From: Candidatus Rifleibacterium amylolyticum
Lineage (GTDB): Bacteria > Muiribacteriota > Ozemobacteria > Ozemobacterales > Ozemobacteraceae
Assembly (NCBI GenBank): GCA_009917695.1
Contig: JAACJG010000020.1
Span: forward strand, 1-58,890
DNA length: 58,890 nt
Direction: 5' to 3'
Made by a program: the position numbers and the translations under genes
Part shown: positions 44,352-51,889 of the stretch, piece after piece
How the letters are laid out: the number at the start of each line of letters is the position of its first letter
Position numbering within the stretch: the first letter of the stretch is position 1
The notes under the pieces: model-generated
Seen by the model: the letters and a program-made list of their open reading frames with translations, nothing else
Databases searched by the model: none
What the model was told of the DNA's origin: nothing

Positions 44352-45017
44352 ATGGCTGAAGAAAATAAAAATACGGTGACAGCTGAGACTGCCGCTGAAA
44401 CCGACGACAACAAGGCTGAAAAGCAACCGGAAGCGCCACCGCCTTCGCTGGCCGACGATTTTCTCAAACTCGAACAGCTCAATCTGATAAGGGCCGTCAC
44501 CATACGCATGCAGGGGGGCCGCCATCCAAGTCGCGAAATTGAAGGACTGCTGCAACGGCGCATGAATTTTCCGCGAGAAGAATTGCAGGGACCCTATGTT
44601 GTCAGACTGATCTGCACAATCATGATGGTCTTCGTCGCAGCAACGATCTGCTGGGGAATTCTCTGGGCATTCAGCAACATACTCGAGCTCAGTTATTTCC
44701 AGAGACTTGTTTCTACTGGAATTGCCACTCTATTTGCAGCTCTTGCCGGAGTCGCCATATTCCATCCGTCTTCAATTCCTGATGATAAAACACTGGCAGA
44801 CGCAATCGAAGCGCGCATGAACGAACTGCGCAAAGAGCTCGGCAAAAACGAGCAGCCGACAACCAATCAGGCAAATACAGACAAAGAGAGCCCGGACAAC
44901 AAGGAAAACACCGAAACGCAAGTTTCTGAACAGCCAGTTGCTACCAATGACAAGGCTGCTGAAACCGACACCGGCGCACAAGCCGAAACAACAGAAAACA
45001 CAGAACAACAAAGTTAA
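44352..45017 (+). CDS. Two-helix membrane protein with acidic low-complexity tails
   Basis: 221 residues. The N-terminal ~30 and C-terminal ~60 residues are Glu/Thr/Asn-rich and probably disordered. The middle has a helical segment (LKLEQLNLIRAVTIRMQGGR) and two membrane helices (LICTIMMVFVAATICWGILW, STGIATLFAALAGVAIF). No family recognised. It precedes nth by 12 bp, so the two are probably co-transcribed. Confidence 0.65.
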   Translation: MAEENKNTVTAETAAETDDNKAEKQPEAPPPSLADDFLKLEQLNLIRAVTIRMQGGRHPSREIEGLLQRRMNFPREELQGPYVVRLICTIMMVFVAATICWGILWAFSNILELSYFQRLVSTGIATLFAALAGVAIFHPSSIPDDKTLADAIEARMNELRKELGKNEQPTTNQANTDKESPDNKENTETQVSEQPVATNDKAAETDTGAQAETTENTEQQS

Positions 45018-45029
45018 ACAAAGCTGACA

Positions 45030-45659
45030 ATGACTCCAAAACAGATCGCCGGCAAAATCATTGCTGAACTCAAAAAAAAGTATCCGGCACCAGAATGCGC
45101 TCTGGTTCACCAGAATCCATGGCAGCTGCTGGTAGCCACGATACTGTCAGCACAATGCACTGACAAGCGCGTCAATATGGTTACGCCGGCGCTATTCAAG
45201 AAGTACGTCTCTCCTGCTGCATTCGCCACCGCGAAGCAGGCCGACCTCGAAAAAGCCATTCATTCGACCGGCTTCTTTCGCAACAAGGCAAAAAACATCA
45301 TAGCCTGCGCGCAAACCCTCATTGATAAATACGACGGCGAGATCCCGCAGAATTTAGAAGATCTCACCGGCCTGCCTGGCGTTGGTCGCAAGACCGCCAG
45401 CGTGATTCTCGGCACGGCTTTCGGCAAAGCCGAAGGAATAGTCGTTGACACACACGTTACCCGTCTGTCGAACCGTATGGGCCTTACCGAACAAAGCGAT
45501 GCCACACGCATCGAAAAGGATCTGATGCTGATTATCCCAAAGAAGCACTGGATAGATTTCTCGCACCTTCTCATTTTACATGGCCGCGAACGTTGCAGCG
45601 CCCGCAAACCAGACTGCGAAAACTGCGAAATCAGCCACCTCTGCGCCCAAAGGCTCTGA
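45030..45659 (+). CDS. nth: Endonuclease III
   Basis: 209 residues, the usual length. HhH motif LPGVGRKTASVIL near 115 with the catalytic Lys, catalytic Asp in VVDTHVTRLSNRMG near 138, and the C-terminal iron-sulfur ligands C-x6-C-x2-C-x5-C (CSARKPDCENCEISHLC). It removes oxidised pyrimidines and cuts the abasic site in base excision repair. Confidence 0.98.
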   Translation: MTPKQIAGKIIAELKKKYPAPECALVHQNPWQLLVATILSAQCTDKRVNMVTPALFKKYVSPAAFATAKQADLEKAIHSTGFFRNKAKNIIACAQTLIDKYDGEIPQNLEDLTGLPGVGRKTASVILGTAFGKAEGIVVDTHVTRLSNRMGLTEQSDATRIEKDLMLIIPKKHWIDFSHLLILHGRERCSARKPDCENCEISHLCAQRL

Positions 45660-45729
45660 CCAATATTTCATGTAATCGGCGCCAAACCTTCATCCTGCGC
45701 ACGTAGCAGGATCAAGAAAAGGAAGAAAG

Positions 45730-45812
45730 ACATGGATTCTGCGACTTCGCTTCGCCCCTGCTTCGCTGAAGCTACGCAGGGCTTCGAAGAACAGGTCGCG
45801 CGGAATGACGAA
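45730..45812. repeat. Palindromic intergenic repeat (TTCTGCGA...TCGCGCGGAATGA)
   Basis: ATTCTGCGACTTCGCTTCG ... CCCTGC / GCAGGGCTTCGAAG ... GTCGCGCGGAAT forms an imperfect palindrome. Shortened relatives are near 43211-43240 and 49368-49396. The apparent reading frame across it is repeat-derived. Confidence 0.5.
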
Positions 45813-45856
45813 GATTCGATTACGATAGCGATACCGATTACGAGCACGATTATAAT
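45812..45856. repeat. Hexamer tract CGATTA/CGATAC/CGAGCA
   Basis: About six 6-bp units in the gene-free region 45660-46353. A second tract follows at 46036. Confidence 0.7.
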
Positions 45857-46035
45857 AGTGATATACAAAAGCTCATTTAAAGCTGCAAGGCCTGAAGACG
45901 GGCTTGCTTTTTCGTAAGCTTGTGAGCGAAGCGAATCGCTGGAGAAAAAGCAACCCGGCTGAAGGCCGAAGCTGAAGAAAACAAATGAAACAATGAACCA
46001 TTACATAAAAGAGTTAGAAAGTAATGGAATGACGG

Positions 46036-46070
46036 AGATTCGATTACGATTACGATTACGAGCACGATAC
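46036..46070. repeat. Hexamer tract CGATTA/CGAGCA
   Basis: Five to six units (CGATTACGATTACGATTACG, then AGCACGA) about 35 bp upstream of the DEAD-box gene promoter. Confidence 0.75.
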
Positions 46071-46102
46071 AACGGGGGTTGAGTGAAACGGTAATTTAGT
46101 TG

Positions 46103-46131
46103 TTGCGCTTGAAACGGATACGTGCTATCCT
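46103..46131 (+). promoter_or_regulatory. Putative promoter of the DEAD-box helicase gene
   Basis: TTGCGC (46103-46108), 17-bp spacer, TATCCT (46126-46131). This would give a leader of about 215 nt, long as in other cold-shock DEAD-box genes. Confidence 0.45.
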
Positions 46132-46170
46132 TATTGGTACCCTTTTGCGTATGTCCGGGGGTTCGGATAA

Positions 46171-46233
46171 CATGCACAAGGTTTTCTGCCGGAGTTTCCG
46201 GTTTACTGTCGTGAGTTTCACGACCTGTGCATG
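46171..46233 (+). ncRNA. Predicted three-way-junction RNA in the helicase leader
   Basis: Outer stem CATGCAC (46171-46177) with GTGCATG (46227-46233), extended by A-T and G-C pairs. Inside are two perfect hairpins: CCGGA-GTT-TCCGG (46189-46201) and GTCGTGA-GTT-TCACGAC (46208-46224), both with a GTT triloop closed by A-U. The string ACGACCTGT from the second arm recurs at 46246-46254, allowing an alternative pairing with GTCGTGA. This looks like a regulatory or autoregulatory leader, not a known riboswitch class. Confidence 0.6.
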
Positions 46234-46353
46234 AAAAAATCTGTGACGACCTGTCCGGGCACCCGCGCCAATCCAGTCTGATAGCGCGTAACCTCCTGCA
46301 TGTCTGAGAGTTTTCCGGTTTTTTCGGCTATAACATGTAAGGACACACATCAA

Positions 46354-48234
46354 ATGACAACAACAGACACCCAGGTTACCGGTTTCGACAATCTCGAACT
46401 TTCTTCGCAGCTCATGCAGGCTCTCAACGATGCCGGCTACGAGACCCCCACCCCGATCCAGGAACAGATGATTCCGGCGGTTCTTTCAGGCCGCGACGTG
46501 GTTGGCCAGGCGCAGACCGGAACCGGCAAAACGGCAGCTTTTGCCCTGCCGATTCTCGAAAAAATCGAACTCGACCAGCACGAACCGCAGGCTTTGATTC
46601 TGGCCCCGACCCGCGAACTCGCGATTCAGGTAACCGAATCCTTCAAAAAGTATGCAAAGCACCTCAAAGACTTCAAAACCATAGCAGTTTATGGCGGCTC
46701 CGAATACGGCGGACAGCTGCGCGCTCTCAGCCGCGGCGCCCACGTCGTCGTCGGCACCCCTGGCCGTGTCATGGATCACATCGAACGTGGCACCCTCAAC
46801 CTCGACGCACTCAAAGTCATGGTTCTCGACGAAGCCGACGAAATGCTGCGCATGGGTTTCAAGGAAGACGTCGAATGGATCCTCGAGCGCACACCCGAAC
46901 ACCGACAGATCGCACTGTTTTCCGCCACCATGCCACCTGATATCAGAGCAATTTCGCGCCGTTTTCTCAACAACCCACAGGAAATTTCGATTAGACAACG
47001 CACCAGCACAGTCGAAGCCACCCGCCAGCGCTACTGGCCGGTAAGTGGCATGCACAAACTCGACGCCCTGTCGCGTATTCTCGAAGCCGAACCGTTCGAA
47101 GCCATACTGATCTTCGTAAAAACCAAGATCGACACACTCGAAGTGGCTGAACAGCTGCAGCATCGTGGCTTTGCCGCTGCCGCGCTCAATGGCGACATTC
47201 CGCAGAATCAGCGCGAACGAATCATCGACCAGCTCAAGAACGGCAAACTCAATATTATCGTCGCCACCGACGTAGCCGCACGCGGCCTCGATGTTGAACG
47301 CATCAGCCACGTCATCAACTACGACGCCCCACACGATCCCGAAAGCTATGTGCATCGCATTGGCCGTACCGGCCGGGCCGGGCGCAGCGGCGAAGCCATT
47401 CTCTTCATTTCACCGCGCGAACGCCGCATTCTTCAGATCATCGAAAAATCGACCCGCCAGCAGATCACCCAGATGACCCTGCCGACTGCAGAATTCATCA
47501 ATAACAAGCGCATTGCCTCTTTCAAGCAGACGATCAAAGACACCATCGAAAATAACGACCTGACAATTTTCAGAACACTTGTCGAAGAATATTGCGCCGA
47601 ACATCAGGCCGACCCGATCGAAGTTGCAGCCGCTACTGCGCGCATGTTTCAGGGCGAAAAGCCTCTGCTGCTGCCGGTTAAGCCCGAACGCATCTCAGCT
47701 CCGACTATCAATCTGCGTGACTACGGGGATTTCGATCAGGCTCCAGCCAGACGAAAGCGCAGAGCTGACAACGAAAAAGAAGAAGGCATGGAAACCTACC
47801 GCATCGAAGTCGGCCGCGACCATGGCGTTCAGCCCGGCCACATCGTCGGCGCCATCGCCGGCGAAACCGGCATGGCCAGTAAACATATCGGCCGCATCAA
47901 GCTTTTCAACGAATTCAGCCTCGTCGATCTGCCGGAAGGCATGGACCCGGGACTGCTCGCCAAGCTCAAAACCGCCTGGATCTGCAAACGTCAGTTAGAG
48001 ATCACTCTCGACCGTGGACCGCAGAGTAATGACAGGCCCCAGCCCGCGACCCGACCGGTCAGACCGGCACCATTTGCCAGCAAACCTTTCAAAACCAGAA
48101 CGGTAGAGAGAGTTGAACGCAAGGTCAGCCGCAAAGCTTCTGAACGGCCAACAAAAAAGGTCGCTGGCAAACAACCGCCAACAAAGCGCAGCCGCCGCGA
48201 CAGCCGCGAAGCTACCGTCAGTCACCGCCGCTGA
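46354..48234 (+). CDS. deaD: DEAD-box RNA helicase, DeaD/CsdA type
   Basis: 626 residues from the ATG at 46354, with AAGGA about 10 nt upstream; a longer in-frame reading to 46300 runs through the leader and lacks support. Motifs: Q (ETPTPIQEQMIP), I (AQTGTGKTAAF), Ia (PTRELA), Ib (TPGRVMD), II (VLDEADEM), III (SATMP), IV (LIFVKTK), V (ATDVAARGLD), VI (HRIGRTGRAGR). A DbpA/CsdA RNA-binding fold follows at about 475-550 (YRIEVGRDHGVQPGHIVGAI), then a basic Arg/Lys tail. Role: ribosome assembly and mRNA unwinding, often at low temperature. Confidence 0.97.
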   Translation: MTTTDTQVTGFDNLELSSQLMQALNDAGYETPTPIQEQMIPAVLSGRDVVGQAQTGTGKTAAFALPILEKIELDQHEPQALILAPTRELAIQVTESFKKYAKHLKDFKTIAVYGGSEYGGQLRALSRGAHVVVGTPGRVMDHIERGTLNLDALKVMVLDEADEMLRMGFKEDVEWILERTPEHRQIALFSATMPPDIRAISRRFLNNPQEISIRQRTSTVEATRQRYWPVSGMHKLDALSRILEAEPFEAILIFVKTKIDTLEVAEQLQHRGFAAAALNGDIPQNQRERIIDQLKNGKLNIIVATDVAARGLDVERISHVINYDAPHDPESYVHRIGRTGRAGRSGEAILFISPRERRILQIIEKSTRQQITQMTLPTAEFINNKRIASFKQTIKDTIENNDLTIFRTLVEEYCAEHQADPIEVAAATARMFQGEKPLLLPVKPERISAPTINLRDYGDFDQAPARRKRRADNEKEEGMETYRIEVGRDHGVQPGHIVGAIAGETGMASKHIGRIKLFNEFSLVDLPEGMDPGLLAKLKTAWICKRQLEITLDRGPQSNDRPQPATRPVRPAPFASKPFKTRTVERVERKVSRKASERPTKKVAGKQPPTKRSRRDSREATVSHRR

Positions 48235-48247
48235 TTAAGCCAACCCA

Positions 48248-48284
48248 CGCCCGACTGCCTGCCTGGCAGTCGGGCGATAATTTT
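48248..48284 (+). terminator. Terminator of the DEAD-box gene
   Basis: CGCCCGACTGCC (48248-48259), loop TGCCT, GGCAGTCGGGCG (48265-48276), then ATAATTTT. Confidence 0.88.
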
Positions 48285-48287
48285 GCC

Positions 48288-48317
48288 TTGCTGAAGCTGG
48301 CTGATCAGAAGTATCAT
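48288..48317 (+). promoter_or_regulatory. Promoter giving a leaderless zinc-PLC/nuclease mRNA
   Basis: TTGCTG (48288-48293), 18-bp spacer, TATCAT (48312-48317), then 7 nt to the ATG. The same geometry and -10 sequence occur before the STAS gene at 51481. No clear SD. Confidence 0.5.
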
Positions 48318-48324
48318 AGAAGAA

Positions 48325-49272
48325 ATGATCAAGAAGACCCTGCTAATACTGCTTTTGTTAATGCTTTGCCTGGCAGATACGCCGGCGCAGGCCTGGTCGT
48401 ATCATACGCATCGAAAAATCACCTCTGATGCGGTAAGGCTTATGCCCGAGAGCTTCCGGCGCGAGTTTGCCGGCAAAAAAAGTCACTTTCTCAAGGGCTC
48501 GACCGACCCTGACACGCTGATAAAAGACTTTACCAGCCACGTATATCATCCCGACGGATCAGCAACAGATGGTCTGTATCGTATTCAACAATTGTTCGAC
48601 AAGGCTGTAGAGCTGGTGCGCAACGGTCAGGACCCAGATGGCACTGCTTATGTTCTCGGCCTGATGTCACATTATATCGCCGATATCAACCAACCACTGC
48701 ACACAGCCGGCCGCGATTATGATGCCAATGAATCTGAATATCACACACAGTTCGAGCGCGACCTCAACCCTTTCCTGAAAGAGATCAAACTGCCGACAGT
48801 CGAATATCAGCCGGTAACTTCGGTCGAAGAGCGAGTAAAGGCCATGGCAAAAGAAGCCAACCGCCATTATGACGAGATTGGCATTGCTTATCGCGATGGC
48901 AGGGGCTTGGCTCCGCTCAGAGAAATGGCCGAACGGCAGATTGCCGTTGCGACACAGCAGATAATAGATTTCTGGCTGGGCGTCTATCTGGCTGCCGGCA
49001 GAACCTTTGACCAGACTGCCGAAAGCGCAAGAAACGACCAGAGCGACGAAAACTGGAGCGCAAGCAAAGCAGTCGCCTCCGAAAGCAGCAACAAAATCAA
49101 CATCAACAATGCCAGCATCGATGACCTCGCGACATTTTTTAACATTTCGCAGGGCAAAGCCGCCAGAATAGCCGAGGGTCGACCCTTCAACAGCGTTTAT
49201 GATCTGGCGAAGGTTGACGGTTTCAACGTTCATTTCGTCAGGCGCCACAAAGATCGCATCAGACTGAGATAA
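48325..49272 (+). CDS. Secreted zinc phospholipase C/S1-P1-type nuclease fused to a ComEA-like HhH domain
   Basis: 315 residues. The signal peptide is cut after AQA, leaving Trp24 as mature residue 1, which ligates zinc in this superfamily; further ligands are in YHTHRKIT, GSTDPD, FTSHVYHPDG, MSHYIADINQPLHT and EYHTQFE. These fit the zinc-dependent phospholipase C family (PF00882), which shares its fold with S1/P1 nucleases. Residues about 255-315 (KININNASIDDLATFFNISQ, GKAARIAEGRPFNSVYDLAK) are the ComEA-type helix-hairpin-helix DNA-binding module. The fusion argues for a secreted nuclease over a lipase. Transcription looks leaderless. Confidence 0.85.
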   Translation: MIKKTLLILLLLMLCLADTPAQAWSYHTHRKITSDAVRLMPESFRREFAGKKSHFLKGSTDPDTLIKDFTSHVYHPDGSATDGLYRIQQLFDKAVELVRNGQDPDGTAYVLGLMSHYIADINQPLHTAGRDYDANESEYHTQFERDLNPFLKEIKLPTVEYQPVTSVEERVKAMAKEANRHYDEIGIAYRDGRGLAPLREMAERQIAVATQQIIDFWLGVYLAAGRTFDQTAESARNDQSDENWSASKAVASESSNKININNASIDDLATFFNISQGKAARIAEGRPFNSVYDLAKVDGFNVHFVRRHKDRIRLR

Positions 49273-49495
49273 ACAAAGACGAACCTCAGCAAACACGTTC
49301 GGGTCGTGCCCGATTTTCCTGCACAACAACGAATGAAGCAGCAATTCCAGGCGAGAAACCAGGCCTGGATCCTGCGACTGCGCGCAGAATGAGCAAAATC
49401 TGCGAAGGTCTGCCTGATGATTTTGCACGGTAAAATACTTCCGTGATGTTGCCGATATCTGGGGTGAACTATATCAGTTTTCTTCGGAGGCACTT

Positions 49496-50710
49496 ATGTT
49501 ATCAGGCAAAAAAACTTTTATTGCCGGGTTTCTGGCAGCCGCAATTGCCGGAACCATCGCGATCGACCCATTGTCAATTCAGGCTTCGACAAAGTCGGCG
49601 TTATCGCCAGAAATCGCCTTTTCACGACAGCTCGGGCTCTTCGACCAACAGGAATTCAACAGCCGCGACCTTAATCGAGCTATCAGCGAAGTTGCTTTTC
49701 AGAACAGTTTGAGCAGAGTTCTCGCCGAGACCGGAGTATTGAACAGTTATGCCCGCGACGAAATGATAAACAACGGGATCGTTGACTCAGACGGACGACA
49801 GCGGACAATTACCCGTCAGCAGGCATGTGAAACCATACTGCGCAGCATAATGTATGGCTGGATCAACAACAGTCTGCCGCGCCCGGAAGAAGTCAGAGCA
49901 GATGCCAGATTCAAGGACTGGCGACCTGACACAAAATATGGTCCGGCACTTGATTACGCTCTGAAAACCGGAGTGATCCAGGGCAGTCCTGACGGCTCTT
50001 TCAGACCAGACGATCGCCTGAAACTGAAAGAGGCACTCTGGCTACTGAAAAGACTGCACGACCTGATCGTCGCCAACGGCAACGTTCAAAGATTTGCACT
50101 GTTTTCCGATGTGCCGCAGGATCACTACATGACCCGACCACTGATAAACCTGCGCAACGCCGGAGCTTTTGATCTGACCAATCTGGGCCGCCGCCTCAAT
50201 GGAACCGGCAACATCAGCGTGCGCGATCTTGGGCTGGTCATCAAAGGCATTCTGGTTCGCAACAACAAGGTTCAACACATAAACCACATCGACCATATCA
50301 TCAAGCAATACGGCCTGGCGCGAAATGCCAACCGAACTATGCTGGCGCGCATGACCGCTGTTCTTACCAGCTCCATACCACATTATGAATCAGATCAGCA
50401 AATTCTCTATTCAGATGTAACAGAGGGCAGCGGGGCAGCAGATGCTCTGAAGATTCTTGCGCGGGCAGGTATCAGACTTGGCTACAACAACAATGTATTT
50501 GCCGGACACGAAAGCGTCAGCAGATTCGAAGCATTCGGCGTCATCAATCGCATAATCAGCGAACTTGAAGCACTTTCCCCGCAAGAGCCCGATAAGTCAG
50601 CATTGACAACAGAAAAATCAGCAAGCGCAACCAATACCGACATGGAAGCTTTCATCAATCGCCTGCGCAGCAAACGTGAGCGCGTGCGGCGCATACTTAA
50701 CCGCGAATAA
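49496..50710 (+). CDS. SLH-domain envelope protein
   Basis: 404 residues. Signal peptide about 1-30 (GFLAAAIAGTIAIDPLSIQA); GGAGG upstream. The clearest S-layer homology repeat is about 135-185 (KYGPALDYALKTGVIQGSPD, GSFRPDDRLKLKEAL), with weaker ones around residues 200-250 and 300-350 (LYSDVTEGSGAADALKILA, FAGHESVSRFEAF). A basic C-terminal tail (LRSKRERVRRILNRE) ends it. SLH domains bind pyruvylated wall glycans, and a CsaB-like pyruvyl transferase is encoded at 26319, so this protein could tie the outer envelope to the wall. Confidence 0.8.
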   Translation: MLSGKKTFIAGFLAAAIAGTIAIDPLSIQASTKSALSPEIAFSRQLGLFDQQEFNSRDLNRAISEVAFQNSLSRVLAETGVLNSYARDEMINNGIVDSDGRQRTITRQQACETILRSIMYGWINNSLPRPEEVRADARFKDWRPDTKYGPALDYALKTGVIQGSPDGSFRPDDRLKLKEALWLLKRLHDLIVANGNVQRFALFSDVPQDHYMTRPLINLRNAGAFDLTNLGRRLNGTGNISVRDLGLVIKGILVRNNKVQHINHIDHIIKQYGLARNANRTMLARMTAVLTSSIPHYESDQQILYSDVTEGSGAADALKILARAGIRLGYNNNVFAGHESVSRFEAFGVINRIISELEALSPQEPDKSALTTEKSASATNTDMEAFINRLRSKRERVRRILNRE

Positions 50711-50720
50711 AATCTTCAAC

Positions 50721-50764
50721 AAAAACTGGCAGCAGTCGAAACAGACCGACTGCTGCCAGTTTTT
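50721..50764. terminator. Bidirectional terminator between SLH gene and tpx
   Basis: An 18-bp near-perfect stem, AAAAACTGGCAGCAGTCG with its complement, and an 8-nt loop; T-rich on both strands, serving two convergent genes. Confidence 0.93.
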
Positions 50765-50778
50765 CTTATCAGACTGAA

Positions 50779-51288
50779 TCAGGCCGCCGAAGCAACCGCA
50801 GCCAGAGCCGCTTCATAGTTCGGCTCGCTGGTTATTTCAGGCACGATCTCGCGATAGACGATCTTGCCGGCAGAATCAACAACGAATACAGTTCTTGCCA
50901 GCAGCCGCAGCTCTTTAACATGAACGCCGAGAGCATCAGCAAGAGCCATCTGGGCATGATCAGAAAGCGTCATGACGTTTTTGATGCCGGCGGCGCCGCA
51001 CCAGCGCGCCTGGGCAAAAGGCAGATCAGCAGAAACCGCAAAAACTTTTGCGGCAAGACCAGCAGCCTTTTCGTTGAATTTGCGCACCTGTGTATCGCAA
51101 ACCGGCGTATCAAGCGACGGTACGGTAGTGACAACTTTAACGCCAGCGGCATCGCTGAGATTGAAAGGCTTCAGATCGTTGCCAGAAAGCACTATTCCGG
51201 CAGGAAAGCGGTCTCCGACCTTCGCTTCATTGCCGATAAGAGTCAGCGGGTTTCCCATAAATGTGACTTTTCCAGTTACAGCAGTCAT
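50779..51288 (-). CDS. tpx: Thiol peroxidase Tpx
   Basis: 169 residues from ATG 51288 (GAGGA just upstream; an in-frame codon at 51300 is less likely). Atypical two-Cys peroxiredoxin: peroxidatic Cys64 in PSLDTPVCDTQVRKF and resolving Cys97 in ARWCGAAGIKN. It reduces hydroperoxides in the periplasm or cytoplasm using thioredoxin. No signal peptide is seen here. Confidence 0.96.
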   Translation of the reverse strand: MTAVTGKVTFMGNPLTLIGNEAKVGDRFPAGIVLSGNDLKPFNLSDAAGVKVVTTVPSLDTPVCDTQVRKFNEKAAGLAAKVFAVSADLPFAQARWCGAAGIKNVMTLSDHAQMALADALGVHVKELRLLARTVFVVDSAGKIVYREIVPEITSEPNYEAALAAVASAA

Positions 51289-51392
51289 AAAGTTCCTCAT
51301 TTCTATAATTTATAAAGTTAAACACAAACAAACTTAAACAAAGACAAATATTAGTCAAGCACAATCAACATACAGCAGAAGTGATCGGGTCA

Positions 51393-51412
51393 GACGATTA
51401 CGATTATGAGCT
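51393..51412. repeat. Short hexamer tract
   Basis: CGATTACGATTATGAGC, three units of the family, about 30 bp upstream of the STAS gene promoter. Confidence 0.5.
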
Positions 51413-51443
51413 GAACACGAAAATCTGACAGTGCAACTTTAAC

Positions 51444-51473
51444 TTGACAATATGCCGGATGTCTACCTATCAT
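51444..51473 (+). promoter_or_regulatory. Consensus promoter giving a leaderless STAS mRNA
   Basis: TTGACA (51444-51449), 18-bp spacer, TATCAT (51468-51473), 7 nt, then the ATG at 51481. Transcription would start at or next to the A of ATG. There is no SD. Confidence 0.7.
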
Positions 51474-51480
51474 CGCAGAT

Positions 51481-51840
51481 ATGAGCGAATTCAATGTGGA
51501 AATAATTCAGAACGGCAAGGTTACCGTTGTCAGAACGCAGGGCTACCTCGATGACTGCGGCGGAAAAGTCTTCAGAGACCGTTGCAACGAGATGATCACC
51601 AAGGGGCAGTTTTTTTTCGTGTTCAACCTCGAAAAAACCCCGGTCATCAATTCTACCGGCCTCTCGACCCTGCTCGACATCATGGTGCAGATCATAGATT
51701 ACAATGAGGGCGAAGTCGCCATTACCGGTCTGTCGAAACTGACGCAGACCGCGTTGCAGATGACTGGCGTCATGACCCTCTGCGAAGCCTACCCCTCAGA
51801 AGAAGAAGCTGTAGCAGCGATTTCGGAAGCGGCCGGCTGA
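51481..51840 (+). CDS. STAS-domain anti-sigma-factor antagonist
   Basis: 119 residues, a single STAS domain. The loop VINSTGLSTLLDIM carries Ser58, equivalent to the phosphorylated Ser of SpoIIAA/RsbV proteins; GEVAITGLSKLTQTALQMTG is the next conserved helix. It would release a sigma factor from a kinase anti-sigma partner in its unphosphorylated state. No partner kinase or sigma gene is in the window. Confidence 0.9.
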   Translation: MSEFNVEIIQNGKVTVVRTQGYLDDCGGKVFRDRCNEMITKGQFFFVFNLEKTPVINSTGLSTLLDIMVQIIDYNEGEVAITGLSKLTQTALQMTGVMTLCEAYPSEEEAVAAISEAAG

Positions 51841-51889
51841 GTCTTGCGCCTTTTCGCTGCCGACTGCGCATAGATGGCGGAGAGAATCT

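Noticed and set aside
45732-45917. A 61-codon open frame in the nth-deaD intergenic region.
   Set aside because: It runs through a palindromic repeat and a hexamer tract and has repeat-derived composition; no SD or conserved motif.
30417-46070. Hexamer tracts as a CRISPR array.
   Set aside because: Units are only 6 bp with no regular spacers, and no cas genes are present. No CRISPR array was seen anywhere in the window.
46300-46353. Upstream extension of the DEAD-box protein by 18 residues.
   Set aside because: The extension covers leader sequence, has no SD, and the ATG at 46354 begins the normal N-terminus before the Q motif.
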